A DNA stretch of 64,000 nucleotides. Source: Gillisia hiemivivida (GTDB lineage: Bacteria > Bacteroidota > Bacteroidia > Flavobacteriales > Flavobacteriaceae). Positions within the stretch are counted from its first letter, which is position 1. Every line of letters begins with the position of its first letter. Below, one piece after another: positions 7,716 through 16,886 of this stretch. The position numbers were made by a program, and so were the translations under genes. Under the pieces are notes generated by a model that worked only from the letters and a program-made list of their open reading frames with translations, did not search any database and was not told the origin of the DNA. The stretch covers positions 1-64,000 of the forward strand of contig NZ_VORY01000012.1 in NCBI RefSeq assembly GCF_007997295.1. Reading direction: 5' to 3'.

Positions 7716-9712
7716 AATATTTCTGGTCACTACTTCTAATTTTAGCCGTTTCCCTTTCTTCTTTCTCCCAAGTATTTACCTCTGCAGATGAAGAGTCTCA
7801 ATTTGAAGAGCCTATTTCTTGGGATTCTCATTTGGAAAAAGAAAATGATAGTATTTATAAAATCAGTTTTACCGCTAAATTAGAAAAGGGCTGGCATTTG
7901 TATGCACAGGATATTGAAGAAGGAGGGCCAATTCCAACAAATTTCACATTCACTAATCCTGGGGTAGCCTTTGAATTGGTTGGAGAAACTTCAGAACCAA
8001 ATGTACCAACCATTTTTGATGCGGTATTTGGCATGGAGATCAAGTATTTTGAAGATGAAGCAACATTCTTTCAAACTATTAAAGTACTGGACAAAGATGC
8101 AGTGATAGAAGTAGAGGTTGAATTTATGGTGTGTAACGATAGCAAATGTTTACCTCCAGATGTAGTGCCATTTCAATTCTCTGTCGCAGATAATTCTGTA
8201 AATAAAGGCTATGCTAACGAAGAGATCACCCCTTTAGATATTCAAAAAACTAAGGATCTTACATTAGATCTACAAGGATGGGATGCGTATAAACCTGAAG
8301 TAGAAGATAAGGATGGATTTTTAAACATTTTTCTTTTAGGATTCTTAGGAGGTTTGATCGCTTTACTTACTCCTTGCGTATTTCCTATGATCCCTTTAAC
8401 AGTTTCTTTTTTTACAAAAGGAGCTAAAACCAGAAAGCAAGGATTAATGAATGCCATTTTGTATGGTCTCTTTATCTTTTTGATCTATTTATTACTCAGC
8501 TTACCCTTCCATTTATTGGATAGTCTTGCGCCGGAGATCTTAAATAATATATCCACCAATGTTACACTGAATATTGTATTCTTTGTGATCTTTATAATAT
8601 TCGCTTTTTCATTTTTTGGGTATTACGAAATAACATTACCAACTAGCTGGAGTAGTAAGATGGACGATAAAGCGTCCAGTATAGGCGGAGTTGTCGGGAT
8701 CTTTTTTATGGCTTTAACGCTTGCTTTGGTGTCCTTCTCTTGTACAGGGCCAATCCTGGGTTCCTTGTTGGGAGGATCTTTAAGTAGTGATGGAGGAGCA
8801 ACTCAATTATCCTTTGGAATGGGTGGTTTCGGTCTTGCGTTGGCATTACCATTTGCCTTGTTTGCATTATTCCCAAATTGGCTAAATTCTTTACCTAAAA
8901 GTGGAGGTTGGTTAAATACGGTAAAAGTAGTTTTAGGGTTTCTGGAATTAGGTTTAGCCTTCAAATTCTTATCTAATGCAGATCTCGTTGAACACTGGGG
9001 TATCTTAAAAAGGGAGATCTTTATTGGGATCTGGATCTTAGTAGCAATAGGATTAATGCTTTATTTATTTGGTATAATAAGATTCCCGCATGACGGGCCT
9101 AAGAAGAAGTTAACTAAAACAAGATTTGGTTTTGGAGCACTAACTTTCATATTTGTGCTATATCTATTCCCGGGCTTAAGCAACTCATCCTTTGCAAACC
9201 TTAAGTTACTAAGCGGTTTTCCACCACCGTTGTTCTATAGTATCTACGAAAAGGATACTCAGGGTCCATTAGGTCTAAAAGCTTATAAGAGTTGGGAAAA
9301 AGGCTTAGAAATTGCCAAACAGGAGAATAAACCTATAATGATAGATTTTACAGGATGGGCTTGTGTAAACTGCAGAAAAATGGAAGAACAGGTATGGAGC
9401 GATCCTGCGGTTTATGAAGTTTTAAAGAATAACTATGTGCTAATTTCTTTGTATGTAGATGATAGGGAAGATCTGCCTCAACAGGAGCAATTCAGTTATG
9501 TTAGAGCTAACGGAAGTATAAAAAAGATAAAGACAATAGGTGATAAATGGGCGACATTCCAAACCGTGAACTTTCAAAATAATTCACAGCCGTTCTATGT
9601 GCTTTTGGATACAGATCTAAATCTATTAAATTCTCCTATTGGCTACACTCCTAATGAAAAGGAATATTTAGCCTGGCTAAATCAAGGTGTCCAAAAAGTT
9701 GAAACAGAGTAA
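7712..9712 (+). CDS. dsbD: Thiol:disulfide interchange protein DsbD
   Basis: Inner-membrane protein that passes reducing power from cytoplasmic thioredoxin to periplasmic thiol proteins and cytochrome c maturation. It has 666 residues with the full three-part layout: signal peptide (1-20), periplasmic alpha domain with CNDSKC (Cys141, Cys146), a membrane core of about eight helices with TPCVFP (Cys222) and SFSCTGP (Cys344), and a C-terminal thioredoxin domain with CVNC (551-554). All six redox cysteines are present. Its ATG overlaps the tilS stop. It ends the plus-strand run starting at 4479, with no clear hairpin terminator after it. Confidence 0.93.
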   Translation: MKYFWSLLLILAVSLSSFSQVFTSADEESQFEEPISWDSHLEKENDSIYKISFTAKLEKGWHLYAQDIEEGGPIPTNFTFTNPGVAFELVGETSEPNVPTIFDAVFGMEIKYFEDEATFFQTIKVLDKDAVIEVEVEFMVCNDSKCLPPDVVPFQFSVADNSVNKGYANEEITPLDIQKTKDLTLDLQGWDAYKPEVEDKDGFLNIFLLGFLGGLIALLTPCVFPMIPLTVSFFTKGAKTRKQGLMNAILYGLFIFLIYLLLSLPFHLLDSLAPEILNNISTNVTLNIVFFVIFIIFAFSFFGYYEITLPTSWSSKMDDKASSIGGVVGIFFMALTLALVSFSCTGPILGSLLGGSLSSDGGATQLSFGMGGFGLALALPFALFALFPNWLNSLPKSGGWLNTVKVVLGFLELGLAFKFLSNADLVEHWGILKREIFIGIWILVAIGLMLYLFGIIRFPHDGPKKKLTKTRFGFGALTFIFVLYLFPGLSNSSFANLKLLSGFPPPLFYSIYEKDTQGPLGLKAYKSWEKGLEIAKQENKPIMIDFTGWACVNCRKMEEQVWSDPAVYEVLKNNYVLISLYVDDREDLPQQEQFSYVRANGSIKKIKTIGDKWATFQTVNFQNNSQPFYVLLDTDLNLLNSPIGYTPNEKEYLAWLNQGVQKVETE

Positions 9713-9740
9713 TATTTAGATTCTTTTGGTTCGGAGTTAT

Positions 9741-9840
9741 TCCCCAATTGAGGGTTCATTTTCTCTTACTGGGAGCTATCGGGATGCATCGAATTTGCAA
9801 AAGTAATTTTCCATTCAATGCTCGTAGGCTTGTCCCGAGG
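9741..9840. repeat. Intergenic repeat fragments shared with 45226-45335
   Basis: The gap between dsbD and the next gene contains AATTGAGGG (9746-9754), AGCTATCGGGA (9774-9784) and GGCTTGTCCCGAGG (9827-9840). Near-identical words occur in the gap at 45226-45335 (on the opposite strand for the last), so both appear to be decayed copies of one short dispersed element. Confidence 0.45.
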
Positions 9841-9968
9841 TTTTTATTCTCTATATTTAGGTTTTAAAATCTGAAACTATGAATTGAGCAATTGCTTTTT
9901 TTGGTTTATAACCAAAATATTATTGGCGAATCGCTTATGTCTTATTAATAACAAAATAATATAACCAG

Positions 9969-11822
9969 ATGAAATTAACCCTTTCCCCGCTTATTTTTAT
10001 AATAAGCCTTTTTCTATCCCTTTCCGTTTATTCTCAAACTGAAGAAGATTACAAAGTAGCCGATCATTACACAAAACAAGAAGTAGAGATTAAGATGCGT
10101 GATGGTATTAAGCTGCATACCACTATTTATTCCCCAAAGGACACATCTAAAAAGTATCCTATTATAATGCAACGTACTCCATATAGCTCTCAACCTTATG
10201 GGGAAGATCAATTCAGATCTAAAATTGGGCCTAACGAATTCCTTATGAAAGAAGGGAACATCATTGTATATCAGGATGTTCGCGGAAGATGGATGAGCGA
10301 AGGAGTTTATGATAATATGCGTGCTTATATTCCGAAGAAAAAAGGAAAAGAAGTAGATGAAGCCAGTGACACTTATGAAACTATAGATTGGCTTGTTAAA
10401 AACGTAAAAAACAATACTGGGAAAGTAGGAACTTGGGGAATTTCATATCCTGGATATTATGCTTTGTACTCACTTTTAGATGCACATCCAGCATTAAAAG
10501 CGGTTTCACCACAAGCCGGAATTGGAGATTTTTTCTTTGATGATTTTCATCATAACGGGGCTTATTTATTGAGCTACTGGCGAGCAACAGCTGTTTTTGG
10601 ATATGAAAAATCAACCCCTTCAGATACTGCCTGGTATAAATTTCCAGAGTTGAAATCTAAAGATCAATATCAGTTCTTTTTAGATAATGGTCCGCTTACC
10701 AATTTAGATAAATACTATAAGGAAGATAATGTTTTCTGGACTCAATTAAAGGATCACTCTAGTTATGATGAGTTCTGGAAATCCAGAGGATTAATTCAGC
10801 ATTTAAAAGATATCAAACCAGCGGTAATGATAGTGGGTGGATTATTTGATGCTGAAGATTTATATGGTCCTTTTGAATCTTATAAAAATATTGAAGCAAA
10901 TAGTAATAACTATAATACTATGGTGTTTGGACCGTGGAGCCATGGAGATTGGGCCAGACAAACTGAAAGACAGGCAATTGGAAATGTATATTTTGGAGAT
11001 AATATTTCTGAAAATTTCCAGAAGAATATTGAAACTAAATTCTTTAATCACTTTCTTAAAGGATCTGGCACCAAAGATTCTGGTTTACCCGAAGCTTATG
11101 TGTATGATACTGGAAACATGCAATGGGATAGTTTTGAAGTATGGCCTCCAAAACAAACGACTACCAAAAAGTTGTATTTAGGTGCAGATGAAACGCTAAC
11201 AGAATCTGCTTCAGAAACTGAAGTATCTTTTGTGAGCGATCTTAAAAAGCCAGTTCCATATTCTGAAGATATTAAAATGGTGTTCACACCAAGAAAATAT
11301 ATGACAGATGATCAGCGGTTTGCTGCTAGAAGACCAGATGTTTTGGTATTTGAAACTCCAATTCTAGAAGAAGATATGAGTTTAGTTGGAGCAATTCAGG
11401 CCCATTTAAATGTTGCCACAACAGGAACAGATGCAGACTGGGTAGTAAAAGTGATTGACGTGTATCCCGAAGATGCTGAAGATACAGAAGAAACTCAGGC
11501 CTATCTTAAAATGAGCAACTATCATATGATGGTGCGTAGTGAAGTTATGAGAGGAAGATTCAGAAATAGTTTTGAAAATCCGGAGCCTTTTGAAGCAGAT
11601 AAAAAGACGGAAGTTTCTTTTATGTTACAAGATGTGAATCACACGTTCAAAAAGGGACATAAGCTTCAAATACAAATTCAAAGCACATGGTTTCCTTTAA
11701 TAGATCTAAACCCTCAAACTTTTGTTCCAAATATTTTTAAAGCAAAAGCTGAAGATTTTAAAAAGCAAACACATACTGTTTTCGGAGATTCTTATGTTGA
11801 ATTTATGGTATTGAAAGAATAG
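9969..11822 (+). CDS. CocE/NonD family exported hydrolase (X-Pro dipeptidyl-peptidase S15-like)
   Basis: Secreted alpha/beta hydrolase of the S15/CocE family, whose members act as acyl esterases, glutaryl-7-ACA acylases or proline peptidases. It has 617 residues. The signal peptide ends near YSQ (23). The catalytic Ser is in GISYPG (Ser159). The Asp is in GGLFDAEDLYG (about 294-297) and the His in FGPWSHGDW (His325). The C-terminal half is a jelly-roll domain (PF08530 type). It is followed by a second exported peptidase-like gene on the same strand, 56 bases away, so both may take part in extracellular peptide breakdown. The exact substrate is not deducible. Confidence 0.88.
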   Translation: MKLTLSPLIFIISLFLSLSVYSQTEEDYKVADHYTKQEVEIKMRDGIKLHTTIYSPKDTSKKYPIIMQRTPYSSQPYGEDQFRSKIGPNEFLMKEGNIIVYQDVRGRWMSEGVYDNMRAYIPKKKGKEVDEASDTYETIDWLVKNVKNNTGKVGTWGISYPGYYALYSLLDAHPALKAVSPQAGIGDFFFDDFHHNGAYLLSYWRATAVFGYEKSTPSDTAWYKFPELKSKDQYQFFLDNGPLTNLDKYYKEDNVFWTQLKDHSSYDEFWKSRGLIQHLKDIKPAVMIVGGLFDAEDLYGPFESYKNIEANSNNYNTMVFGPWSHGDWARQTERQAIGNVYFGDNISENFQKNIETKFFNHFLKGSGTKDSGLPEAYVYDTGNMQWDSFEVWPPKQTTTKKLYLGADETLTESASETEVSFVSDLKKPVPYSEDIKMVFTPRKYMTDDQRFAARRPDVLVFETPILEEDMSLVGAIQAHLNVATTGTDADWVVKVIDVYPEDAEDTEETQAYLKMSNYHMMVRSEVMRGRFRNSFENPEPFEADKKTEVSFMLQDVNHTFKKGHKLQIQIQSTWFPLIDLNPQTFVPNIFKAKAEDFKKQTHTVFGDSYVEFMVLKE

Positions 11823-11878
11823 AAATCAAGGATTTTTCCATTATAAAATAAATTACAAATCACTTTAATTTTGATTGA

Positions 11879-13708
11879 ATGAAATTTAGAATAAAAAGTA
11901 TATTACTTCTCTTGTCTATATTAGTAATGGTTTCTTGTAAAGAAGATGCTTCAGATAAAGATATAACCGACTCTGAAATTGAAAAGAGTTCAGCTGAATT
12001 AAATGCATATTTCGATGCCGAATTCGAAAAAGATGTAGCAGATTCTCCTATGATGCAAACCATGTTAGGTAGAAAAACCGATTATGGTAAATGGGATGAT
12101 TTTTCTTCTCAAAAATATACAGATGATTTAGAGAAAGCTAAAAAGCGTCTAGAATATCTCGAGAAAAATGTAGATCAGGTTAGTTTAGATAAAAGCACGC
12201 AATTGAGCTATAGACTTGCTAAGCAGGGATTGAAAGAAGAAATTGCAGATTATGACTACCGTTTTTATAATTACCCTATAAATCAAATGCACGGATATCA
12301 TTCTGAAATCCCAGCTTTCTTAATCAATATGCACCGTATAGATTCTTTGGCAGATGCTGAAGCATATATAGAAAGGTTGAATGGTATACCCAAAGTGATG
12401 GAGCAAATTGTTGAAGGATTAAAAGTGAGAGAACAAAATGGGATCGTACCTCCAAAATTTGTTTTTGAAAAAGTGATTGAGGATTCTCGAAATGTAATTG
12501 AGGGAAAGCCTTTTACAAACTCTAAGGAAGTAAGTACTTTATTGGAAGATTTTAAAAGCAAGTTGAAAAACCTTGAACTAACAGAGAAAGAACAATTAAC
12601 TCTTATTAATAAGGCAGAAAATGCTCTGAATACTTCTGTAAGAAAAGGCTACGAAAATTTAATTGCAAAACTAGAAGATCAACAACAACGTGCTACAACA
12701 GATCATGGAGCATGGAAGTTTCCTAAGGGAGAAGATTATTATAACAATCGGCTTAAAAGGATCACTACCACTAGCCTAACGGCAAACGAGATCCATGAGA
12801 TTGGTTTAAGTGAGGTTAGCAGAATCCATGGAGAGATGGAAGAGATCATGAAAGCTACCGGATTTAAAGGTTCTCTACAAGATTTCTTTGAATTTATGCG
12901 AACAGATAAGCAATTTTACTATCCAAATACTGCCGAAGGCAAAAAACGCTATTTGGCAGAAGCTACAAGCTTAATAAATAATATGAAGGGTGAATTAAAT
13001 GAGCTTTTCATAACAAAACCTAAGGCAGACATTGTAGTAAAAGCGGTGGAGGCATTCAGGGAGAAGAGTGCAGGGAAGGCATTTTATCAGCAGCCAGCTA
13101 TAGACGGTTCCAGACCTGGAACGTATTATGCAAACTTGTATGATATGAGTGCAATGCCAACTTATCAAATGGAAGCTTTGGCTTTTCATGAAGGAATTCC
13201 AGGGCACCATATGCAAATAGCCATAGCCCAGGAATTAGATAGCATCCCAATGTTCAGGAAATTTTCATCTTATACAGCATATACAGAAGGTTGGGGATTA
13301 TATAGTGAATTGATTCCCAAAGAAATTGGCTTTTATAAAGATCCATATTCAGATTTTGGAAGATTGGCCATGGAACTATGGAGATCATGTAGATTGGTAG
13401 TAGATACTGGGATTCATGCTAAAAAGTGGACCAGAGAAGAAGGTATTGCTTATTATAAAGAGAATACACCAAATGCAGAAAGCGATTGTGTGAAAATGGT
13501 GGAAAGACATATTGTAATGCCAGGACAGGCTACTGCCTATAAGATCGGGATGAATAAGATCGTAGAGCTTAGAGAAGAAGCCAAGGTTCAATTAGGTGAA
13601 GATTTCGACATTAGGGAATTTCACGATGTAGTACTGACTAATGGTGCAGTACCATTGAATGTTTTAGAAGAAATGGTGCAAGAATGGGTGAAATCTAAGA
13701 AGGCATAA
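11879..13708 (+). CDS. DUF885 family lipoprotein, putative metallopeptidase
   Basis: A 609-residue lipoprotein: the signal segment is followed by lipobox MVSC with Cys20, then a Lys/Glu/Asp-rich linker. The DUF885 domain contains HEGIPGHH near 436-443, the conserved zinc-site motif of this poorly characterised, peptidase-like family, and a second conserved part with TAYTEGWGLY. It is probably anchored to the outer membrane and active on peptides. TAATTTTG at 11866-11873 is an exact -7 box only five bases before the ATG, which would make the transcript almost leaderless; this could be chance. It faces the esterase gene at 13842 across a strong bidirectional terminator. Confidence 0.85.
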   Translation: MKFRIKSILLLLSILVMVSCKEDASDKDITDSEIEKSSAELNAYFDAEFEKDVADSPMMQTMLGRKTDYGKWDDFSSQKYTDDLEKAKKRLEYLEKNVDQVSLDKSTQLSYRLAKQGLKEEIADYDYRFYNYPINQMHGYHSEIPAFLINMHRIDSLADAEAYIERLNGIPKVMEQIVEGLKVREQNGIVPPKFVFEKVIEDSRNVIEGKPFTNSKEVSTLLEDFKSKLKNLELTEKEQLTLINKAENALNTSVRKGYENLIAKLEDQQQRATTDHGAWKFPKGEDYYNNRLKRITTTSLTANEIHEIGLSEVSRIHGEMEEIMKATGFKGSLQDFFEFMRTDKQFYYPNTAEGKKRYLAEATSLINNMKGELNELFITKPKADIVVKAVEAFREKSAGKAFYQQPAIDGSRPGTYYANLYDMSAMPTYQMEALAFHEGIPGHHMQIAIAQELDSIPMFRKFSSYTAYTEGWGLYSELIPKEIGFYKDPYSDFGRLAMELWRSCRLVVDTGIHAKKWTREEGIAYYKENTPNAESDCVKMVERHIVMPGQATAYKIGMNKIVELREEAKVQLGEDFDIREFHDVVLTNGAVPLNVLEEMVQEWVKSKKA

Positions 13709-13763
13709 TTTTGCCTTAAAGTTAATGAGATTCATATAAGTTAACTTTCATCTTATAAAATAT

Positions 13764-13817
13764 AAGCCACTAATTCACGAATTAAATTTAATTAATTCGT
13801 GAATTAGTGGCTTTTTT
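13764..13817. terminator. Bidirectional terminator with a perfect 22-bp stem
   Basis: Bases 13764-13785 and 13792-13813 are perfectly complementary over 22 bp with a 6-base loop (ATTTAA). Read on the plus strand the stem is followed by six T, two of them inside its 3' arm. It separates two convergent transcripts (DUF885 protein and esterase). Confidence 0.82.
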
Positions 13818-13841
13818 GATATATCTATTAAATCTTTCAAA

Positions 13842-14669
13842 TCACTTTTCTAAATCTAGTAGCCAAAGTGCAGCATCAGGAAACGATTTTGCCCAGAGTT
13901 TTTCATTATGCTCCCCATCCGGAATAGAATCGATATTTATTTGTGTGTCTGAAGCTAGCTTAGAAGAAAGCAATTTTTTCATTTTAAACATGAGTGGCAG
14001 CATCGTTTCACTTTCATTTTCTCCAGCTCTAAAATAGAATTGTAAATCCTCAATGTCTTCAGATTCTATACTTTCAACATAACTGAAAACATCTTCAGAA
14101 TACCAAAAACTAGGGGAGAAGACTATTGCTTTACTAAATACATCTGGATGTCTTAAAGTAGCGTAATAGGAGAAAAGGCCACCCAAAGAGCTTCCTCCAA
14201 TAAAAGTGTTTTCAGTAGTTGTTGAAGTATTATATAGGGAATCCACTTTTGGTTTTAAGGTTTCTGTAATAAACCGCAAATAAGCATCAGCATGACCTCC
14301 CTTATATTCTGGGTGCGGGAAAGGTGTTAATTCATCAATACGCTTATCATTGCCGTGCTCTATGCCTATAACAATAAGATCTAAACCTAAACTGTCTAAA
14401 GTTTCATCTACTCTCCATTCGCCAACAAAAGAAGTGGAGATATCGAATAAATTCTGAGCATCTTGAAGGTACAACACAGGATATTTTTTAGTTTGGGAGG
14501 TATAGGATTTTGGTAAATAAACCCATATCTTTTTTAGAGTATCCAGCTGTGGTGGCTCTATTAAAAAAGTAGAGACATTTTTTGATGCTGAGGATTGGGC
14601 CTGAGTTGGAACCTCAACTAATAAAAGAATAACAAGAAAAATGTATCCTAAGTAAAATTGTTTATTCAT
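13842..14669 (-). CDS. Secreted alpha/beta hydrolase, esterase-D/Fes-like
   Basis: A 275-residue exported esterase with a signal peptide ending VPTQAQ and the nucleophile elbow GGSSLGG (about 160-166), as in the putative esterase family PF00756 (enterochelin esterase, feruloyl esterase, mycolyltransferase relatives). LYLQDAQNLFD and the closing LWAKSFPDAALWLL match the fold. I chose the ATG at 14669, which overlaps the stop of the upstream DUF2254 gene by eight bases and places the signal peptide at the very start; an ATG five codons upstream (14684) is possible. The substrate could be a siderophore, acyl-glycan or simple ester. Nothing nearby decides it. Confidence 0.82.
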   Translation of the reverse strand: MNKQFYLGYIFLVILLLVEVPTQAQSSASKNVSTFLIEPPQLDTLKKIWVYLPKSYTSQTKKYPVLYLQDAQNLFDISTSFVGEWRVDETLDSLGLDLIVIGIEHGNDKRIDELTPFPHPEYKGGHADAYLRFITETLKPKVDSLYNTSTTTENTFIGGSSLGGLFSYYATLRHPDVFSKAIVFSPSFWYSEDVFSYVESIESEDIEDLQFYFRAGENESETMLPLMFKMKKLLSSKLASDTQINIDSIPDGEHNEKLWAKSFPDAALWLLDLEK

Positions 14670-15972
14670 CTTCAGCAGCCTCATTTAATTGGAATGTAAA
14701 AGATTCAGCTAAACTAGTAAGTCTTTCAATATCTACAGAATTTGTAATGGCTTTCTTGGCGTCGGATAACAGGAGTGTGGCTTCGTCCTTTATAAAGTCA
14801 TAGTAATCCTCATTATAGGTTTCCTGATGAAGTAAATAATGCAACATCACCAATAGCTTCTGATTTAGTATAACATCATGCTTACAATACGTTCTAAGTG
14901 CCACCATAACTTGATAAAGAAGATCCTTAAAATCTATTGTTTTAACCTTTATATAAGGAATTTCATCTCTTCTAATTATATTGATATCTTTTTTTTGCAT
15001 TCTTAGGGCAAATAATTCTGTAAGATAATCTATGGCATTTATTGCGGTTCCAGGATCGTTGATTCCTGGAGACATTGCTTTTAAAATAATTTCAGTTAAT
15101 TGTTTGAAACCTAGAATATAATTGTCTTCTACCAATTCTTCTCTAGCATAACTTATATTATTTAAAACTTGTTCCACTTGCTCTTTTTTGAGCTCAATTT
15201 TGGATCTAAATAACGGAATCCCATTCAAGATAAAGTTGCCCTTAAAGGGTATAAAATGAATTTGAGTGTTATTTTCTATACTGAAATCAATCATATTTGT
15301 ATAAGAGATATTCTGTAAATAACCACTTTTTTCTGACTCGTATTCATACCAGTCCTCACTATCCGGGAAAGGAGCCAAATGTGTGCCTTCCTTTTCAATC
15401 ACTTCGTCCAATCTATTTTTAGATTTTGTGTAAATCATCTTTAATATATTGCTTATTTGAATGGACTGAGAAATATTGTGAATAAAAAAGATGAAGGCAT
15501 AGATACAAATTACGGTACCTATAACCCCCACTAGCACAGAAAATCCGGGAATTTGATATTTATTTCCAGTAGGTTGGATTGAAAATAGAATAAAGATGTT
15601 GTAAAGGATTGTAGATAGGTAGGTTCCTAAAATAATTTGGTGTTTTTTATCTGATATTAGTCCGGGCAATAATCTTGGGGAGAAGTTACTGGAGGCTTGA
15701 CTTAATAAGAGCATCACCATGGAAAAGCTAAAAACTATAACCGAAATAAGCCCTGAAATAAATGCAGATAGCATTGTCAAGGCTGTACTTCCATTGTTCA
15801 CTACTAAAACTGGAGCTGCTTTCAATAGGTATTTGGAAATTCCTAAACTCTCTAAATACATTAATAAAAAGGCGAAAAGGATACCGAATAAAGCTAGTAC
15901 TGTAGGGTAAAAAGCAATTTTGCTTTCCATTATATTGAAAAAGGAAAGGCTACGATAATATAGTTTTTTCAT
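14662..15972 (-). CDS. DUF2254 family membrane protein
   Basis: A 436-residue inner-membrane protein of unknown function. The first 180 residues hold four predicted membrane helices (near 20-42, 58-88, 112-132, 145-170). The rest is soluble and contains ALKAMSPGINDPGTAINAIDYL-type sequence near 290-312, which is the signature segment of DUF2254. The gene overlaps the esterase gene downstream, so the two form an operon. Nothing in the sequence suggests transport or enzymatic activity with confidence. Confidence 0.83.
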   Translation of the reverse strand: MKKLYYRSLSFFNIMESKIAFYPTVLALFGILFAFLLMYLESLGISKYLLKAAPVLVVNNGSTALTMLSAFISGLISVIVFSFSMVMLLLSQASSNFSPRLLPGLISDKKHQIILGTYLSTILYNIFILFSIQPTGNKYQIPGFSVLVGVIGTVICIYAFIFFIHNISQSIQISNILKMIYTKSKNRLDEVIEKEGTHLAPFPDSEDWYEYESEKSGYLQNISYTNMIDFSIENNTQIHFIPFKGNFILNGIPLFRSKIELKKEQVEQVLNNISYAREELVEDNYILGFKQLTEIILKAMSPGINDPGTAINAIDYLTELFALRMQKKDINIIRRDEIPYIKVKTIDFKDLLYQVMVALRTYCKHDVILNQKLLVMLHYLLHQETYNEDYYDFIKDEATLLLSDAKKAITNSVDIERLTSLAESFTFQLNEAAEDE

Positions 15973-16116
15973 AAGCTAGTTTTCAAAATTTAAAAATAGC
16001 ATTTTAAGAATTAGACTCTTACATACTTCACATTAATTTAAACTTTACATATAGCATAATGGCAAAAAGCCTGTTAATTCGCTGATATTTAATTCGGTTT
16101 GAAAAATGGAAAACGA

Positions 16117-16150
16117 ATTTAATTTCATATTTAATTTCATATTTAATTTT
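16117..16150. repeat. 12-bp tandem repeat (ATTTAATTTCAT)
   Basis: Two exact copies of ATTTAATTTCAT (16117-16128, 16129-16140) plus a partial third lie in the gene-free interval 15973-16886. AT-rich slippage repeat, no evident function. Confidence 0.7.
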
Positions 16151-16261
16151 TGAATTATTGTATATCCGCGATTAGTAACAAAGCGAGGTTGGTCTCTTAG
16201 AACCTAAGCACCGAATAATTCAGTATCTCGTTTTGTTATTGAATAGAAACAACTTTATGAT

Positions 16262-16341
16262 GAGACCTTGAATCAAATTACCATTGGCGTATTTTTCGTA
16301 ACCCCAAATAAGAGACCCTGAAACTAGTTACCATTGACGTA
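16262..16341. repeat. Imperfect direct repeat, two 30-base copies 50 bp apart
   Basis: Positions 16262-16291 and 16312-16341 match at 25 of 30 bases: both begin GAGACC, share TTACCATTG, and end CGTA. They lie in the 914-bp gene-free gap between the DUF2254 gene and a secreted-protein gene. The copies resemble decayed forms of an intergenic repeat rather than coding sequence. Confidence 0.6.
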
Positions 16342-16407
16342 ATTCCGAGAATCTGGAATACACTCCCTCTGGTCGGTAAACATCTGTTTAATTTTTAAGA
16401 TTGTTCA

Positions 16408-16564
16408 TTTTTTTGCGTGTCCAAAAAAACGAACCAAAAAAAGGACACTTTTTTGTAGGTGTTTCTAATTATGCTGCCGCATAATTAGAACCGTACTTCC
16501 ACGGCTAAATTTTCTCCAAGGCTTCGAAAATTTTACGCCGTGGAACTACTACACTTGCAAAAAA
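16408..16564. other. Structured intergenic element: three nested hairpins within an outer inverted repeat
   Basis: Outer arms TTTTTTTGCGTGT (16408-16420) and ACACTTGCAAAAAA (16551-16564) are near-inverted copies. Inside lie hairpin A, GTGTCC/GGACAC (16417-16422/16443-16448) around an A-rich loop and followed by T6; hairpin B, TTCTAATTATGC/GCATAATTAGAA (16463-16474/16479-16490), perfect 12 bp with a TGCC loop; and hairpin C, TTCCACGGC plus TAAATTTTC pairing with GAAAATTTTA plus GCCGTGGAA (16498-16544). The rest of the 15973-16886 gap has only the repeats listed separately; I see no ORF or tRNA in it. It could be a MITE-like element or a structured RNA. Confidence 0.6.
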
Positions 16565-16886
16565 GAATTTCTTAAGAAGATAAACCTACTAGGAACCATA
16601 ATATGTCAAAACCTACGCTAGATGAATTTTTTTATCACGGGTCTCAGCGTGACGTTAAAAACATGATACTTTGTGGGATATCATATTTGAAATTAATTAA
16701 ATGAAATGATGATCAAAGGCTACTATCTTTTTTGCTCATTTATTTAAATTCAATCGGAATTAGAAAGCTTCAATGTTGGAATTATAGGAGTCAAAAATTC
16801 TGCGCAGAACATTTAGAAAACTGGTGAGGGCAGGAAATGGTAAGATTTTATATCTAGATTATATCAATTACCCCTTCGAAGCCTGT

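Noticed and set aside
10837-11181. 114-residue plus-strand ORF inside the CocE-family gene
   Set aside because: It lies in another frame of a gene with a complete catalytic triad and is biased in composition as a shadow frame.
15973-16886. tRNA or rRNA gene in the long gap
   Set aside because: The hairpins do not form a cloverleaf, there is no T-loop GTTCRA sequence in place, and no rRNA-like conserved words are seen.
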